In this document: one piece after another, positions 11,838 to 25,400 of the stretch
Layout of the letters: each line of letters begins with the position of its first letter
Numbering within the stretch: the stretch's first letter is position 1
Source: Nematostella vectensis
Lineage: Eukaryota > Cnidaria > Anthozoa > Actiniaria > Edwardsiidae
NCBI RefSeq assembly: GCF_932526225.1
Contig: NC_064035.1
Span: 6,385,501-6,449,500, forward strand
Length of the DNA: 64,000 nt
Direction of reading: 5' to 3'
The notes under the pieces: generated by a model
What the model was told of the DNA's origin: nothing
The model's database searches: none
What the model saw: only the letters and a program-made list of their open reading frames with translations
Made by a program: the position numbers and the translations under genes

Positions 11838-14647
11838 CGTCATGTCATGTATAGCTCCAGTTCATTTAGACTCGTATCTCGCGTTAGGTAGGTTAGTAAA
11901 ATGTACATAGATTACTGACAGATACTGTAGATACTTCTTGCGGGCAAATTGTTTCGGATCGGTATGATGTTTAGTATGACTGGGACGCGCACCCGACACG
12001 GTCCCGACACATTGTTTGTATGGTCCCGAAATGCTCACGAGAATATTCCGATGCACCTCGACAAGTCGTTGGTAGCGACACTGCATTATTCTCTTACTCG
12101 TTTGGATCTGCACGTCGCTTTTAAATTATAATATCAAATATTTGGGTTATTAAATGTCATTTTAGGGATGACTAAGTGTCATCTTAGGGATGATTTTTTT
12201 TATGCAAATTCCTTTTTTTTTCGCATCCGTTTTTCAAGTGAGATAGATAATTTATTTAGATTTATTTGTAAATATTTTAAATTAAGTATTTTCCCAACAT
12301 CTGTTTTGCCCCCAATTCAGTGTCCATATAAGCCCCATTACCCTAGGAAGCCATCGCAAGAGAGTTTTCGATCTTGTCACGTGATTGTCGATCTGTGATT
12401 GGTGGAGATCCTGCTGGACAGGAAAAGTCACGTTCTCATGTCTTTCCAACTTTCCCCAGACTTGCTATACATCTAACATGGTATTTTATATTCACTAATT
12501 GAAATTCAACTATTATTGATAACACGAGGACATCTTTCCCACAGGAGTTAATCGTATATTCTCACTTGCCTGATATTTGCCTTGCCTTCACGCCACGCTT
12601 GGAAGCACTGCTTAATGGTCACGTTATTTTTCAGTCATGCGCCTTGTATGCCTGGTCACGTTCTAACATCGTCTGGCTGGGTTGCCAAGCTTTTATTATT
12701 TATTGGTCGTTAGATATTTTTGTGCTTATCTTTGCAGTCTCAACTAATCGTGATTGAAATCTAATATGATGTACCTTGCAAAGCCAAAATGTGCAAAGAC
12801 ACATACTTGCTTTGTTGGTCAGGGAGACTGGATTTTGTTGTGTATGTATAATAGATATAAGGCAGCGCTCTTAAACAATCCGTCACTGAGAGCGCTTGTT
12901 ATTAACAAAGAGTCATTTTATTGATTTGGAGGAGAGATGAGTTATGCAAGTTATGGTAAATTAAGAAAGGATTTGATTCATGACATACAAAATATTTTTA
13001 TAGAAATTTCTAACCTCTAAATTGACAAATTTTTGTTAATCGTTGTAATAAGAGTTTTTTTTCGCATTACAAACCGTTACATCTGTGCTGTTATGTAAAG
13101 CCCTAAGATTATTTTCAGCCTCGTACCCAGTCCCTCAACGCTTGTGCCTGGTAAAGAGAGTGCTGGTGAAGATTGTGGAGGCTCTTTAACGGAAATTGGT
13201 TTCATCCCTACTACCTCAAGGGTCTTGCGAATGAATGGAGATGAGGGTAATTTTCTTCAGGCCTTGTTACCAGTGTTACTTTCGATCTGGCCGTGTTGCG
13301 AGGTGCTGGTACCGAGGTGGCTTAGTTATTCGGTACATGTACTGTATCAAGGGAGCATAAATATTTATGTTCTCTTGACTGTATAGTAAGCTGTTATTGG
13401 TATATCAATTGTAATTTGGATGTCGTGTTTGAATATCAAGTAATAAAAAAGTTAATTTACAATCCTCTTTGAGAGCTGATCTCTTAAGAGAGATGAGTTC
13501 TAAAACCTAAATCCATTGGGCTTCGTATCGAGGGGCGTTAAAGTGGGTGCTATTAACTTTTCCCCTAAATTGCGTCATTATTGTTCTTCAGTCATGGGAT
13601 TAGTGTTAACTAAAGGAATCGCGTTAATCCAATTCACGTTATTGAATCTTTAACTGTCTTACAAGCGTGTTGGCTTTTTATAAGTCATGAGCAATACGAA
13701 GAGGCACATGTTTAAGACGTTGCCTAGTTTTGGTGCACCGCTAGAAGACCTATCTATCTCCCTGATGGCTATAGTCATTCCGGGTCCCTGGGATATTCTT
13801 ATTTCAGGCGATCGGGTTTCTAGTCATACCGGGTCCGGGGATATTGCTATTTAAGGTGATCGGGGAAACAAGTTAAGCCCTATTGCACTCCACTTATTCT
13901 GTAGTCAAAGTTTGCAGATACTGTAGGTGACTTTCTAATACGCGCACAGTTACTGGGCGGGTTGTCAACTATAGTCATACATCGCCCTCCGACCACACAG
14001 TGCACATCATAAAACGAGATGTAGTGATAGCAATGATATTCTCGTACTTGCTTTTGACATCTCTGTTTCTTCCTTCGAATGTCCTGGTACGTTATTTCTG
14101 CCATATCCCTTGTACTGCTTGACCGACGTGGCGCAAATCTGTCCGAGGCACACGAGATAGCGGACGGGTATGGTAGTATTCACAGGTTTGTACCCTATAT
14201 CAATCTATAGTTTAAGGACCGTATGAAGCAGGGGAAAGATTAGAAGTTTAGTTAAGCAGAAAGAGTCCTGCCATATCTTCATCTGTCAGGACGCATATGT
14301 CTAATTCTATCGGTTAAAGAGTTACACTAATAGCCCTGAGGCGCCGGTAGCCTTGCCCCTTGAATATGAGAGGGGTGTGGTCCCTGGCGCGCGGGGATGA
14401 TGGATCTGAAGCTCCCACCCGTGCTTAAGATAAAAAAGAAACAGAGGCTCATGACACTCTAAACCTATTCATTGAACTGTAAAAAAAACATAATTTATCT
14501 CGTATTCTTTTAAAAATAATAAATTTTCTATCAATCTAGATCATCATCAAGTGACAAATTTATTTTCCTAATACTTTCAACACTCGCGATGCAACAAACG
14601 ATGGCTGGTGCTAGACGATGGCGATGATGACTGTTTCAGGCTTATGT
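11838..14647. other. Intergenic region between FBXL20 and astacin 3' ends
   Basis: The two genes are tail-to-tail, so this holds both 3' UTRs and spacer. No recognisable coding exon, RNA gene or transposon was seen. Open frames at 11862-12113, 12168-12398, 13144-13386 and 13880-14104 match nothing I know. Near 13780-13860 there is a short imperfect duplication (GGGTCC...GGGATATT...GGCGATCGGG). Confidence 0.4.
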
Positions 14648-17600
14648 CTAGCAACCAAAAAGACTATTGATCTCTAATACGTCATTTTCCGTGAGAGTAC
14701 CGCTGGCCTGTCCGCCGAGCTTGGTCCACGGGCGGCCTCGGGCGATGATCGTAGGTGATCGTCCGTCCTTCGAGAACAGGAAGCGGTCGTAGTGCATGAT
14801 CGATGATGTGTCGTATGGCAAGTTTAGCATGTCTAGCTTTCCGTGGGTATATGTCTTAAAGTTGTTCTCTTTACCTAAGGTCGTAATGACAGAGTTAATT
14901 TTACTATTGTTCTATATTGTAATGTTTTTAACTTGTATTGATTTAGTATAATCATATAAATATATACAACTGTGGAAGAATAATAAAATGAACTGAGCTG
15001 AATTGGTGGGGTCTAAAGCCGTATGGATCAAATGGTCGATGGAAAACGGGAAAGTCTCTGGGACATAGATGGACTAGTTCCTTATCCTCTTTCTCGAGTT
15101 CTGTATCTATTTAGTGTCCCCCTATTAAAATTTTCATGTTATTCCAATATTAAGCAAGCATATAACTTGAAAAGAGTTGTTGCGTTTAGGACGACTTGAA
15201 ATTCATGCTTACCAGGCTTGATATTATTCCATAAAATTTGCACGTAGTTATCCCGATCAGGCCGACTTTGCTCATGGTAGATGCCTAAAATAACACATCA
15301 CGGTTAACTGGTTACTATTCGGGACGTCCAACCCTATCATCAATACGTTATCAATCGATTGAATCAAGATGAGTATAATCGACTCTATTCTCACCAAGGG
15401 CGTGCATCAACTCGTGCATGACCACCCCTTTGTGTTCGCATCCGCGTCCAATCAAAAGCGTTTGGGCCCCGCCCCTCCGGCCAAGGTATGATGAGCACCT
15501 GCAAAGAACACACGCCAATCAAACGTGTTAGGCATAGAATAAGAAACAAAACGAGTAATCGTCGTAACGAATATGGAAACAAGTCGTGACACAATATGAA
15601 AACATGGCAGAATAAACTGAGCTATCTAAGCCAATACCAACCCTCCTTTATTGTCGAATTTGATAAAGTCTCCCTTGTATGATGCTGGCACCTCCTTGAA
15701 TCGTACGCAAGTGCGCTTTCTCAGCTCTCGAATGGCATCTTTTATCAACGCCTTGGCATAACCTGTCAACAACAGAAAATATTGATGGCGTCACTTATCA
15801 CAGTTTCATGACCGTCAATCGGCCCCTTGTACCCTAGAGAGTACTAACTTGTATGCCCAAGCCAATCTCAGTTTTTTTCGAAATCTTATAGTACATTTTG
15901 GTAAAATAAAAATAAATCTAGAAAGCACATGTTCCGCAGATCTTCATGGCCTGAGATCTTTACTGTCTGAGATCTTCACTGCCTGAGATCTTCATGGCCG
16001 GAGATCTTCATGGCTGGAGATCTTCATGGCCGGAGATCTTCACTGTCTGAGATCTTCATAGCTGGATATCTTCACTGCCTAATATCTTAACTGTCTGAGA
16101 TCTTCATGGCTGGAGATCTTCACTGCCTAAGATATTCACTGTCTGAGATCTTCATTGCCTGAGATATTCACTGTCTAAGATTTTCATGGCTGGAGATCTT
16201 CATGGCTTGAGATCTTCACTGCCTGAGATATTCACTGTCTGAGATCTTCATTGCCTGAGATATTCACTGTCTGAGATCTTCATGGCTGGAGATCTTCATG
16301 GCTGGAGGTCTTCATGGCCGGAGATCTTCACTGTCTGAGATCTTCACTGCCTGAGATCTTCACTGTCTGAGATCTTCACTGCCTGAGTTCTTCACTGCCT
16401 GAGATCTTCATTGCCTGAGATCTTCATGGCTGGAGATCTTCACTGCCTGAGATATTCACTGCCTGAGATCTTCACTGCCTGAGATATTCACTGCCTGAGA
16501 TCTTCATGGCTGGAGATCCTCACTGCCTGAGATATTCACTGCCTGAGATCTTCACTGCCTGAGATATAAACTGCCTGAGATATTCATGGCTGGATATCTT
16601 CCCTGCCTAAGATCTTAACTGTCTGAGATCTTCATGGCTGGAGATCTTCACTGCCTGAGATCTTCATGGCTGGATATCTTAATGGCTGGATATCTTCATA
16701 GCTGGATATCTTCATGGCTGGATATCCTCACTGCCTGAGATCTTAACTGTCTGAGATCTTCATGGCTGGAGATCTTCACTGCCTGAGATCTTCACTGCCT
16801 GAGATATTCATTGCCTGAGATCTTCGTGGTCTTAGATCTTCATAGCCTAAGATCTTCACTGTCTGAGATCTTAACGGTCTCTGGCCTTATTTATTCTATC
16901 CAGATGTTTACCCCTGGTCGGGCTCTAACTTACCCATATTTGCCGGGATATGGTAAGACACCTTGCGACCCCATCTCTTTGACGAACCGGCTATGACGTT
17001 ACGTCTCACACTGTCTTCAGTCTCACCAGCATCCAGCTCAATGTCCCCTTCAAACAGGTCACGTTGGGCGGCTGGTAAGACAGCGAGTCATGCTTTTAAG
17101 CGAGTCGTGGTGAGACAGCGAGTCATGGTAAGACAGCGAGTCATGGTGAGACAGCGAGTCATGGTGAGACAGCGAGTCATGGTGAGACAGCGAGTCATGG
17201 TAAGACAGCGAGTTATGGTGAGACAGCGAGTTATAGTAGGACAGCGAGTCATGGTGAGACAGCGAGTCATGGTGAGACAGCGAGTCATGGTGAGACAGCG
17301 AGTCATGGTGAGACAGCGAGTCATGGTAAGACAGCGAGTCATGGTGAGACAGCGAGTCATGGTAAGACAGCGAGTCATGGTGAGACAGCGAGTGATAAGA
17401 CAGCGAGTCATGCTTTTGAGCGAGTCATGGTAAGACCGAGTCATTTTTCCTTTTTGGGGATACATACACAGAAATAAGTCTAATTGGTATGCATTTTATC
17501 GATAAAACTACCTTACGAGAAAAGGAATTTAATTCCGTGTGGAAGCCAGATAATTAAGTAACGATTTTTTTTTATATTGCCATTAGGCCAACCCCCCCCC

Positions 17601-18536
17601 CCCTTCTCAGCAAACAGCTACATCCGCCCCTGCTACCACTTCCACCCTCTGAAAAACGGTGTAATTTTAAGACTTAAGGGGGTCTCAAACGATGAGCACA
17701 GACCTTTGTGTCTGAAGATCATATTAACCTGATCGCTTTACTGACCTTCGTTTGTTCTCTCGATAACCTCTTCAAGCGCCTCGCTGACTTGGGCCCGGGT
17801 CACGTGCTCCCTGGCCGCCCGGTAGGCGTCATTAACTGCCGCTATATGACCATGCACGCTAACGTCCCTCAAACGGCCCGCTGTTAAATCAAATACATTT
17901 ATTGCACGTTAGTAAAAGATGTCTTTTCGTAGTAGCTAGATAGGCCTATGCCAGCAGAGGAATTATAATTAAGGGTGTTTCAAGGAACTGAATGAAACCA
18001 ATGCCAACTTAATAATAAATGCACTAATAAATGCAAGTATGTGAGAGTGATCAGACGTGGTTGATTAAAAATGATTTAAGAATCGTCTTGATGTTATTTA
18101 GTAAGCATTGCCATGTCTTGAATTCTTCTCTGTCTAAATGTATTTTCGTATGAGGTGCAGCGGTGAGGACAAATTAAAAAAAGAAGACTTGTTAGATTTG
18201 CATACAACAATTAGTAGTACTAACCTTGTATTTTCTCCGATAGTAGTTCATTTAGACTCACAGGAAGCGGGTTCGCTAAATGAGCAATTGAATGAAGAAC
18301 ACTGTTAATAAAGAGCATTATAAAAAGTGCCGGAGACAATCTAGTCGTAGCAATACTATGTAAGAAAATATTGAACCCAACTGTCCATTCCATTGTGAAA
18401 TCCTTACTCCGATTGATGGTTATGGGGCCTACGGCTGGCGAGAAAGATGATGTGCGCGCTGTTGCTACTTACCAGATGTCTGAAGAAGCACTGCTGTAAT
18501 AACGAGAAAAATCCAGCCAAAGCGTATAGATGACAT
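14648..18536 (-). CDS. Secreted astacin-family zinc metalloprotease
   Basis: Zinc endopeptidase of family M12A. Eight exons in transcript order: 18536-18473, 18275-18225, 17880-17746, 17071-16934, 15762-15642, 15498-15395, 15284-15213, 14874-14648. All are GT-AG and all phases agree (912 nt, 303 aa). It starts MSSIRFGWIFLVITAVLLQT, a signal peptide with start codon at 18536. The prodomain follows with FEGDIEL, the aspartate switch that blocks zinc. The catalytic domain has TCVRF, the zinc site HELMHALGIYHEQSRPDRD spread across two exons, the Met-turn SIMHYD, and ends ...INSLFGC with the final disulfide Cys. No ShK, CUB or EGF tail is present, so this is a minimal digestive or matrix-processing type. 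All catalytic residues are intact. The substrate cannot be inferred. Confidence 0.96.
15946..16880. repeat. 16-bp minisatellite, about 58 copies, AGATCT-rich
   Basis: Tandem units such as GAGATCTTCATGGCTG and GAGATCTTCACTGCCT fill most of the astacin intron between 15763 and 16933. Nearly every unit carries the palindrome AGATCT. Higher-order alternation of the CATGGCTG and CACTGCCT variants is visible. The array begins about 50 bp downstream (transcript sense) of the donor of the exon 17071-16934. Confidence 0.92.
17072..17436. repeat. 18-bp minisatellite abutting the astacin acceptor
   Basis: About 19 units of GTGAGACAGCGAGTCATG (+ strand), starting immediately at the splice acceptor of the astacin exon 17071-16934 (transcript-sense CTTACCAG|CCGCC). 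On the - strand each unit reads CATGACTCGCTGTCTYAC. On the + strand each unit carries GGTAAGA or GGTGAGA, the consensus of a splice donor on the antisense strand. Because 18 is a multiple of 3, the array is open in several frames; those ORFs are not considered genes. Confidence 0.9.
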
Positions 18537-19921
18537 CTTTTGCCCTGAATAGTTACGGAATGAGTATTTTGAACTGAAGGTAAGTCGAGGTTATTGTAGA
18601 GTTGGCGACCTTTCAACGGGCGCCTCTTGTGCTCACTGTGTAATCGGTGACGGACGCTTAAAACATACACGGTCAACGGTTTGTGTATTTCCGTTGCGGT
18701 TTGAATCATAATATATAACTTGTCGGTGTTTTTTTTTTAAATTAAGCTGCATTAAAAAGACTTTTTACACTGTATATGGCTAGGGCTTGTAATATTGGGT
18801 TGGAAACAGTACAAGTAATAGTATTGGTTATTTCTTTATGAAAGCGAGTTGGTTAAACTACATAACATTAAGCTCGCGATCGGGATCATTTTGTCAATAA
18901 AAACATAGTTATTTAAAAGCACGCGACTAAATTGTTTTCTTTTGTCTCGGACACTATTTTGACAGGTATAACTACAGGGCCTTTTACTTTGTTCACGTGT
19001 CTTTTGTATTTAATTGCGACATGACATACTTCTATTTTGGATTCTTTGTATTCATTTTGAAAAAAGTGCATGTGTTTTCAAGAGCATCACTTGTCCGCCA
19101 CGCTATTTCAATGCGGCATTTTCTTTGGATTATAAATACGCTTTGACTTATTCCACTACGGTTGACCGGCCCAAAAAGAAATATCACCTCCCCCAATAAC
19201 CTTCGAGGCAATTACGAATTCAATTCATCCAAACATTTACACAAATATCGATAGCTTATGAATATAAACTCAAAAGTTTAGTTGAAACGGAAAAACCGAA
19301 AATTCAAACAATTCGATGCCAAATGAACAAAAAATTGAACGCCGCGGTCGCCTGTTTGTAAGATTCTTACCTACTTTTTCGCGGTGAGCCCTCGTTAGTT
19401 TGCGATGTCCATCACCTTTTATATCATATCTACTCATATCAAGGTGTTGCCAGCCGATTTATTGAGCTTATTCAACTTTTCTAATAACTCTTTTCCTATA
19501 AATGTTTAAAAAGCGTCGGGCCCATCTGTGTAATCAGATCAAAAAGCTAGGATCGTCAATAAGAAGCTGAAGACTACAGTCACTTGTTGCTCACTTATCT
19601 CCACATATCATAATTTACACAGCATGTGACCGGTTATATCACGTTTTTAAAAAGAAGCACTTTGAGAAAGTCTTTGTGGAGTGTGCCAGATTTTTGTTAA
19701 GAGCTACGCCAACTCAAGCTTGAAGCCCCCGATAACGGGGACCGAAATCCATTTTCTTAGGATTTACTTCTTACAAATGCTGTATTTTTACCCCTAGCAA
19801 CTCGAATCGTCATAACTCGAGTTCCCCTTTTCGAAGTGATTTCTTTTTTTTTTCTTCCAGTAAGCTTAGATGTATTTCTGATGAGTGGGATACCCTTATA
19901 AAAAAGGCAAAATGAATGCTA

Positions 19922-20112
19922 GGGCCCCCGAATGGTCTTTGGCGAGCACCCCGCTTTTTATGCGAGACCGAGCATTTTTATTTGTTAAATAAAAATCACA
20001 CACACATCGAAACATCGAAAAATATAATGCGAGCACTGCAGAAAAAAAATTGCGCGAGCATTAGCCGAAAACTGCGAGCACATCGAAATTTCGAGGGACC
20101 ATTCGGGTGCCC
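19922..20112. mobile_element. MITE-like element with GGGC...GCCC inverted ends
   Basis: The left end is GGGCCCCCGAATGGTC. The reverse complement of the right end is GGGCACCCGAATGGTCCC. The arms match over about 16 bases, with TA immediately outside on both sides (19920-19921 and 20113-20114). The interior repeats the word GCGAGCA several times. At 191 bp and with no ORF, it is a non-autonomous DNA transposon, perhaps Tc1/mariner-like from the TA target, though the superfamily is not certain. Confidence 0.65.
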
Positions 20113-21009
20113 TATACTATAATATTTTAACAGTCGTTTCCTTCACTTTTCTTTTTTCCTCTCTCATATTTTACAGGATCAGTGATGTTTTTGTGATCTT
20201 CCGAAATCTCTTCAATTGTCCTTGTTTTTTAGAATCATCGGGCGTCAGCCGTATTTTCAAACGCGTGTCAATCTCCTCTCAGCAGTATTCGAGATTTCGA
20301 CTCAAGATGTTAGTGACCATTACGGCGCGTCAATGCGATTACTACCTCAAAGAACATAAATATTTGATGCTCTTTCCACCTCCATATGTGTCTCCCCACA
20401 TGGTCTTCCCACTTCCCTTTTAACACGGAATGCCAGCCAAGCAAAATACAGCTGCTAGCAGGAAATTCCCAGCATAGGAACGGGGTTGCGTTATTTTTCT
20501 TTTCTAATCTGGCTCCTACGAGCAAGGGTCAGCAAGCATTTTTTTTTAACCCGGGTTAAAACGGTGAGCCTGGGCTCGATACTTCACTTTATTCCTTTAG
20601 AATTCTTCATTTTTCTCGGGAGTTCCTTTATCTTAATATCAATCTTGAATGTCGCAGTAAACGTTATCTCTGTACTGAATAAATACAAATTAAAATATCA
20701 GAAAACGAATGGAGAAGTGTAGAAGTCCGCTCGTAAGGCCTCACAGGATTGGCTAGATTACCCTCATTGTTCTATTGTATTCCCGTTCTTCGTCTGTGTT
20801 GCATCAATCCAAACCAATCCAATGTGGTGAAATCTTCCCAACGAATGAGCAAAAGGAGAGCGAGGGTGAGCAAGGAATATGAACTTGACCGAACAACAAA
20901 GAACGGGGGTGAGAAAAGGGAAACAAGGGTGAACAATGGAATTGTAACTGGTAGACAGTAAAAAAAAATATTAAATTCGAGTAATGGCCGAGAATCGAAC
21001 CTCGTGCAG

Positions 21010-21235
21010 ATCAGGTAAAATAAGAAAAAAAAAAAAGATCATACTTCCATACATGCGCTGAAACACCGTATGGCAGCATAAAGCTTTACGTCTAAGCTGG
21101 AGATTTCGGCCTCAGCACCGCTATCTAGCGAACTGTACAACACAAAGGAACCTGAGGTACCCGCGCATTAATGGGGAGGCAATAACCAGGATCCCAGCCC
21201 TGTCTTAGTCGGTTACGCCACGCACAGCTCGCTGA
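21010..21235 (-). repeat. Possible tRNA-derived SINE remnant
   Basis: On the - strand, 21233-21189 reads GTGGCGTAACCGACTAAGAC, resembling a decayed tRNA box A, followed by CAGGGCTGGGATCCTGGTTA. Much further on, near 20985-21000, lies GGTTCGATTCTCGG, which looks like a box B. The spacing is too large for a single tRNA, so the two parts may belong to different copies. Weak evidence. Confidence 0.25.
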
Positions 21236-22472
21236 GATGTACATTGAAATATCTCGGGGTCTTTTTCACGCTTTTGTCTTTTGGGAATAGGTGTATTGCT
21301 ATAGTAATGTAGAGATGTCTTCATCATGAGCAGCACACTTCTACCTAGGTCGACATTGTTTTTCTTTGTTTAGTCACGCACGTGCATATCACATTTTTTG
21401 TGCCCAGAACAACAAAAGCAAGCTATATGCACACAATCTAAGATGTTTTGTGTTCTTAGGTTATATAAAATGCTGTTATTAAACCTCTCGTAAGCTACTC
21501 AAACTAGAATTTCTTAGGAGCATCACATTTTCCTTGGCACAGGCATCGGGTGTGGGGGTCTCAAACCTAAATATAGCGTTCAAAAATCATTAATTAATCG
21601 ATTTGACGTGTAGAGTCTCACACGCTGTAACGACGCACTTTGTAATAAAAAAAGCTCACGTACTTTGTTATAAAATCATCGTAGCCTTTGCCAAAAAAAT
21701 AGTTTTACAAACTGCTCCGTCACCCTTGGTTGCTATTATTGTTTACAATGAAGATCCCTTTAAATGTTACCAGATCTGAAATTCAATTTTGACTTTCTTT
21801 TAGAATCGCAAAATATGGCGCTTTAGAAATAGAATACAGCCAAAATCTAAGAAAGACCTTTCACACGCAAGCTTTGATAAAACGAAAATTCTTCTTTATT
21901 ACAAAAAGTGTGCCGTTATTGGCCATCCTAGTTGATCAAAAACATAACGTCAAAAATGTTTGACCAAAATCAAACAGGATCGATTCTTTATTATTATATT
22001 TTCATGAATCAATCGGGATAGCGATAAAAGACAAAAATGAATGTCATTTCGCTGTGAGCGATTCTGTGCAATAAAACATAAAAAGAAAATTTGTTTCGAA
22101 TTGACTGATAACAAACACTGTAGTGTTCTACGTATCACCCGCCATCTTGCAATGAGCAGCAACAAGTATGTTTCACCGGATGCGCGGATCGGCGCTTGCG
22201 TATGACCAAAAGCACAAGATTATACAAATAGGTAAAAGAAGTTGCTGGAAAATCTTTCGCCGGAATACGTTTTTGTCCGAGGCCGTTGTCTAAGGCCGTT
22301 CCTGATTGTTAGTACACCTTCCTTCCCCCCTTGTTTGATGAATCACCGCAGTCTACTTCCCTCGCCTACGTTTCGCTTGGTTCCAGTAACCATCATTTGT
22401 ATTGCATCATCAGGTTTTAACCAAAATGGGTTTTCAATTAATTTGAAAAGTATTCCGTAGATATCGCTCCAT

Positions 22473-25400
22473 TCAGTCGTCTGCAGGCCTTTTTTCTGTC
22501 TTCAGCATACTGATGGGACTTATATTTGCGGGCTTATGTACACAGTACGGAGATGACGGACAGCCCACCACGATGATATGATTCTCTTTAATCCAAAATC
22601 TGAACATGCTTTTGTGAAATCCGCGTACGTCCAAGTCCCACATCCTGAAGCACCTTGCCACGTTATTCCACGTTTTCCAGTCTCCGTGCTGTTTCATCGC
22701 GATATAGAACACATATGTCTTCTCCTTCGTATCCGGGACGAAGGATTTCGGGTTAGCACAGGGAGTGGTGTCGTGGTCTAATAGGGTTGCCGACCTAAGA
22801 ATTAGGAGAGAACCAATCATCTAAAAACTCCTTTAAGGAGACGGTTGAGGGGGGAGGGGGGGAGAGGAGGAGTGAGCACAGCTATCAATGAGCAGAGCAA
22901 GTCAATGTCACTCATCAACAAGCACCTTTGAGGGAGGATGACAGAGGAGGTGGGGAGGAATGAACAAAATTAGAGCCCTTTTCGTTGTGAAGGGTCTGTG
23001 CTGCAGACTCAAAATGATTGTGAAAACCACGCGCAGGCCATAACTACATAGGAAAAATTGTATAAACAATCCGAGCGCTAATGAATAAACACCGCGCAGC
23101 GCTTTGTTCTTCTTTTACGATATTATCATTCGAGGAGATGGCAGCGTTATCTTTCGAATAAATACTCACGTTATCAGTCGATGTATCTCTTTCTCGTAAT
23201 TGTCTTTGCGCATGATTTCCGCGTTAAATTTGACGTTGGGTTGCCTGTTGAATGCGTGCTTGGTGAAGTAGGCGTCTTGGAAGTACGGGTTCATGTTCAG
23301 CCCTTTGGCGCCAAAGTGGTAAGTCCTTGACACGTCAGGAATGATACACTCGCGGCCTTTAAGCTGGTCCGGGGACCTCGTCCACATGTCCCAGTCCCAA
23401 AACACGTCTGGCTTGGGCCACTTAGCCTCCAGCTCTCCCTTGTAGATCTTGCGACTCAACACCCTTGAAAATGAAAATATAAAAAATAGAATAAGGTAAC
23501 GCATTTTCATATACCAGCTAAAGAAAACAATGATCAGTCACTCCAGTTACTATCACCAAAAACATAGAAATACGAAATGACCTGTTTTGCCTGTTTTCTT
23601 TCTAAAAAAAACCTTGATTACTTTTTTGTACATTATTACCTCCAATAAGTGACCAATTTACCCTAGAATATCAATTTCATACTAAATTATTGGCTACCTC
23701 TATTAAGCGGACAACCTCTGCTACGCAAGCCTCATCAGTTAGATAACAAGCATGCATGCAGGTCTGTGGTTATGTTCTTTTAAGGTAAAGCTCGGCAGTT
23801 ACGGGAGAGCATTGTTGTTGTTGGAGTTTTCAGTTGCATGGTATGAACTGAATGATAAGCTGGGTATTACACAACAGGGTAACTCACCACCCTAAGCCTG
23901 GCATAGTCTCTAGGCGGTACATCATGGACGGGTCGTGTGAGGAGTGTTCGTATCCCTGAATAAGTACAAGTCAATAAGCAATTTGAAATTATTTAGGCGC
24001 TCGTATCCCTGAATAAGAACAAGTCAATGAGCAATTAGAAACTAGTTAGACGCTCGTATCCCTGAATAAGTACAAGTCAATGAGCAATTAGAAACTAGTA
24101 AGGCGCTCGTATCCCTGAATAAGTACAAGTCAATGAGCAATTAGAAACTAGTTAGACGCTCGTATCCCTGAATAAGTACAAGCCAATGAGCAATTAGAAA
24201 CTAGTTAGACGCTGGTATCCCTGAATAAGTACAAGTCAATAAGCAATTAGAAACTAGTTAGACGCTCGTAGCCCTGAATAAGTACAAGTCAATGAGCAAT
24301 TAGAAACTAGTAAGGCGCTCGTATCCCTGAATAAGTACAAGTCAATGAGCAATTAGAAACTAGTAAGGCGCTCGTATCCCTGAATAAGTACAAGTCAATG
24401 AGCAATTAGAAACTAGTTAGACGCTCGTATCCCTGAATAAGTACAAGTCAATGAGCAATTAGAAACTAGTGCAAATTCCACAGAGAAGCAACATGCAAGA
24501 GCGAAGCCTTGGAGGTGTGGGAATAGAAGGAACGCCTAGAAGACTCGCCAGACATTTATTTCACATTATTTGCACGATTTATTTAAAGAAAACCCCACGT
24601 CAACAAGGTTACAGTCCAGAGTCGATATCACTCTTCTATTACCTGGTCATTCCAGGCAGAGATACAGAACAAGCTTTCGTCCGTTTCCAGGATCGGTAGC
24701 ATTTGCTGGAAGTAGGTGAGGATGTCGACTGAGATATCCAGATCTTCTTCAAGTATCACCAGGTACTGCGCATCAGGAAACCTCGCGAACGATGTGGTCA
24801 AGCTCTTTTTGTAATGCTGAAAGATAAGTTATATGATGGACTGAGCTCAATTTACACGACGTGATTGGTAGAATGTACATTGATTGACATGAGTCGTGTG
24901 ATTAAACCTGATTACGTCATGTCTATACCTGAGCAATCCTTGAGTTTAACTTGCTAATTGGCGCATGCGCGTCAACCCTCAAGTTGAATAGCTTGGCTAT
25001 CGACGCGGGCTCGTCGTAGAACCCATCGATGAAAACAGTGACCATAGAAGGGTCTAGCCCCACGACTCCGTGCAGGGTTTTCAGCATTCTGAACAGGTAA
25101 TGTGGCCTCCTACTCGCCATCACTGCTATGGGTAGCTTGACCCTTCCACCGCCCTCGAGAGTCGGCGGGTCCATGTCGATGATTGACGGCTCTACGCCTG
25201 GAAATCAAAAACGTCTTCGAATTCATCACGTCATTATGACGTCATTATGGATCTTTAAAATACAGCAACGGCAACGCAACAATGACAATGACAATGGGAA
25301 TCCCAAAAGCCAGACGTTGATGCATTTTGTTTGATAGATTTCCATTGTTCGCCACCCAAACTACGACACAGAAATGCCGTGAACCAATTCACGTGGATAT

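Larger units (their letters stand above)
18537..22472. other. Intergenic region upstream of astacin
   Basis: The stretch contains the astacin promoter side, a small inverted-repeat element (19922-20112) and a possible tRNA-derived SINE (about 21010-21235). The remaining open frames (18404-18709, 20193-20423, 20486-20722, 21950-22165, 22242-22460) resemble no protein I recognise. POMGNT1 ends at its right edge. Confidence 0.4.

Noticed and set aside
16963-17465. ORFs RQRVMV (sense) and MTRCLT (antisense)
   Set aside because: Translation of the 18-bp minisatellite inside an astacin intron.
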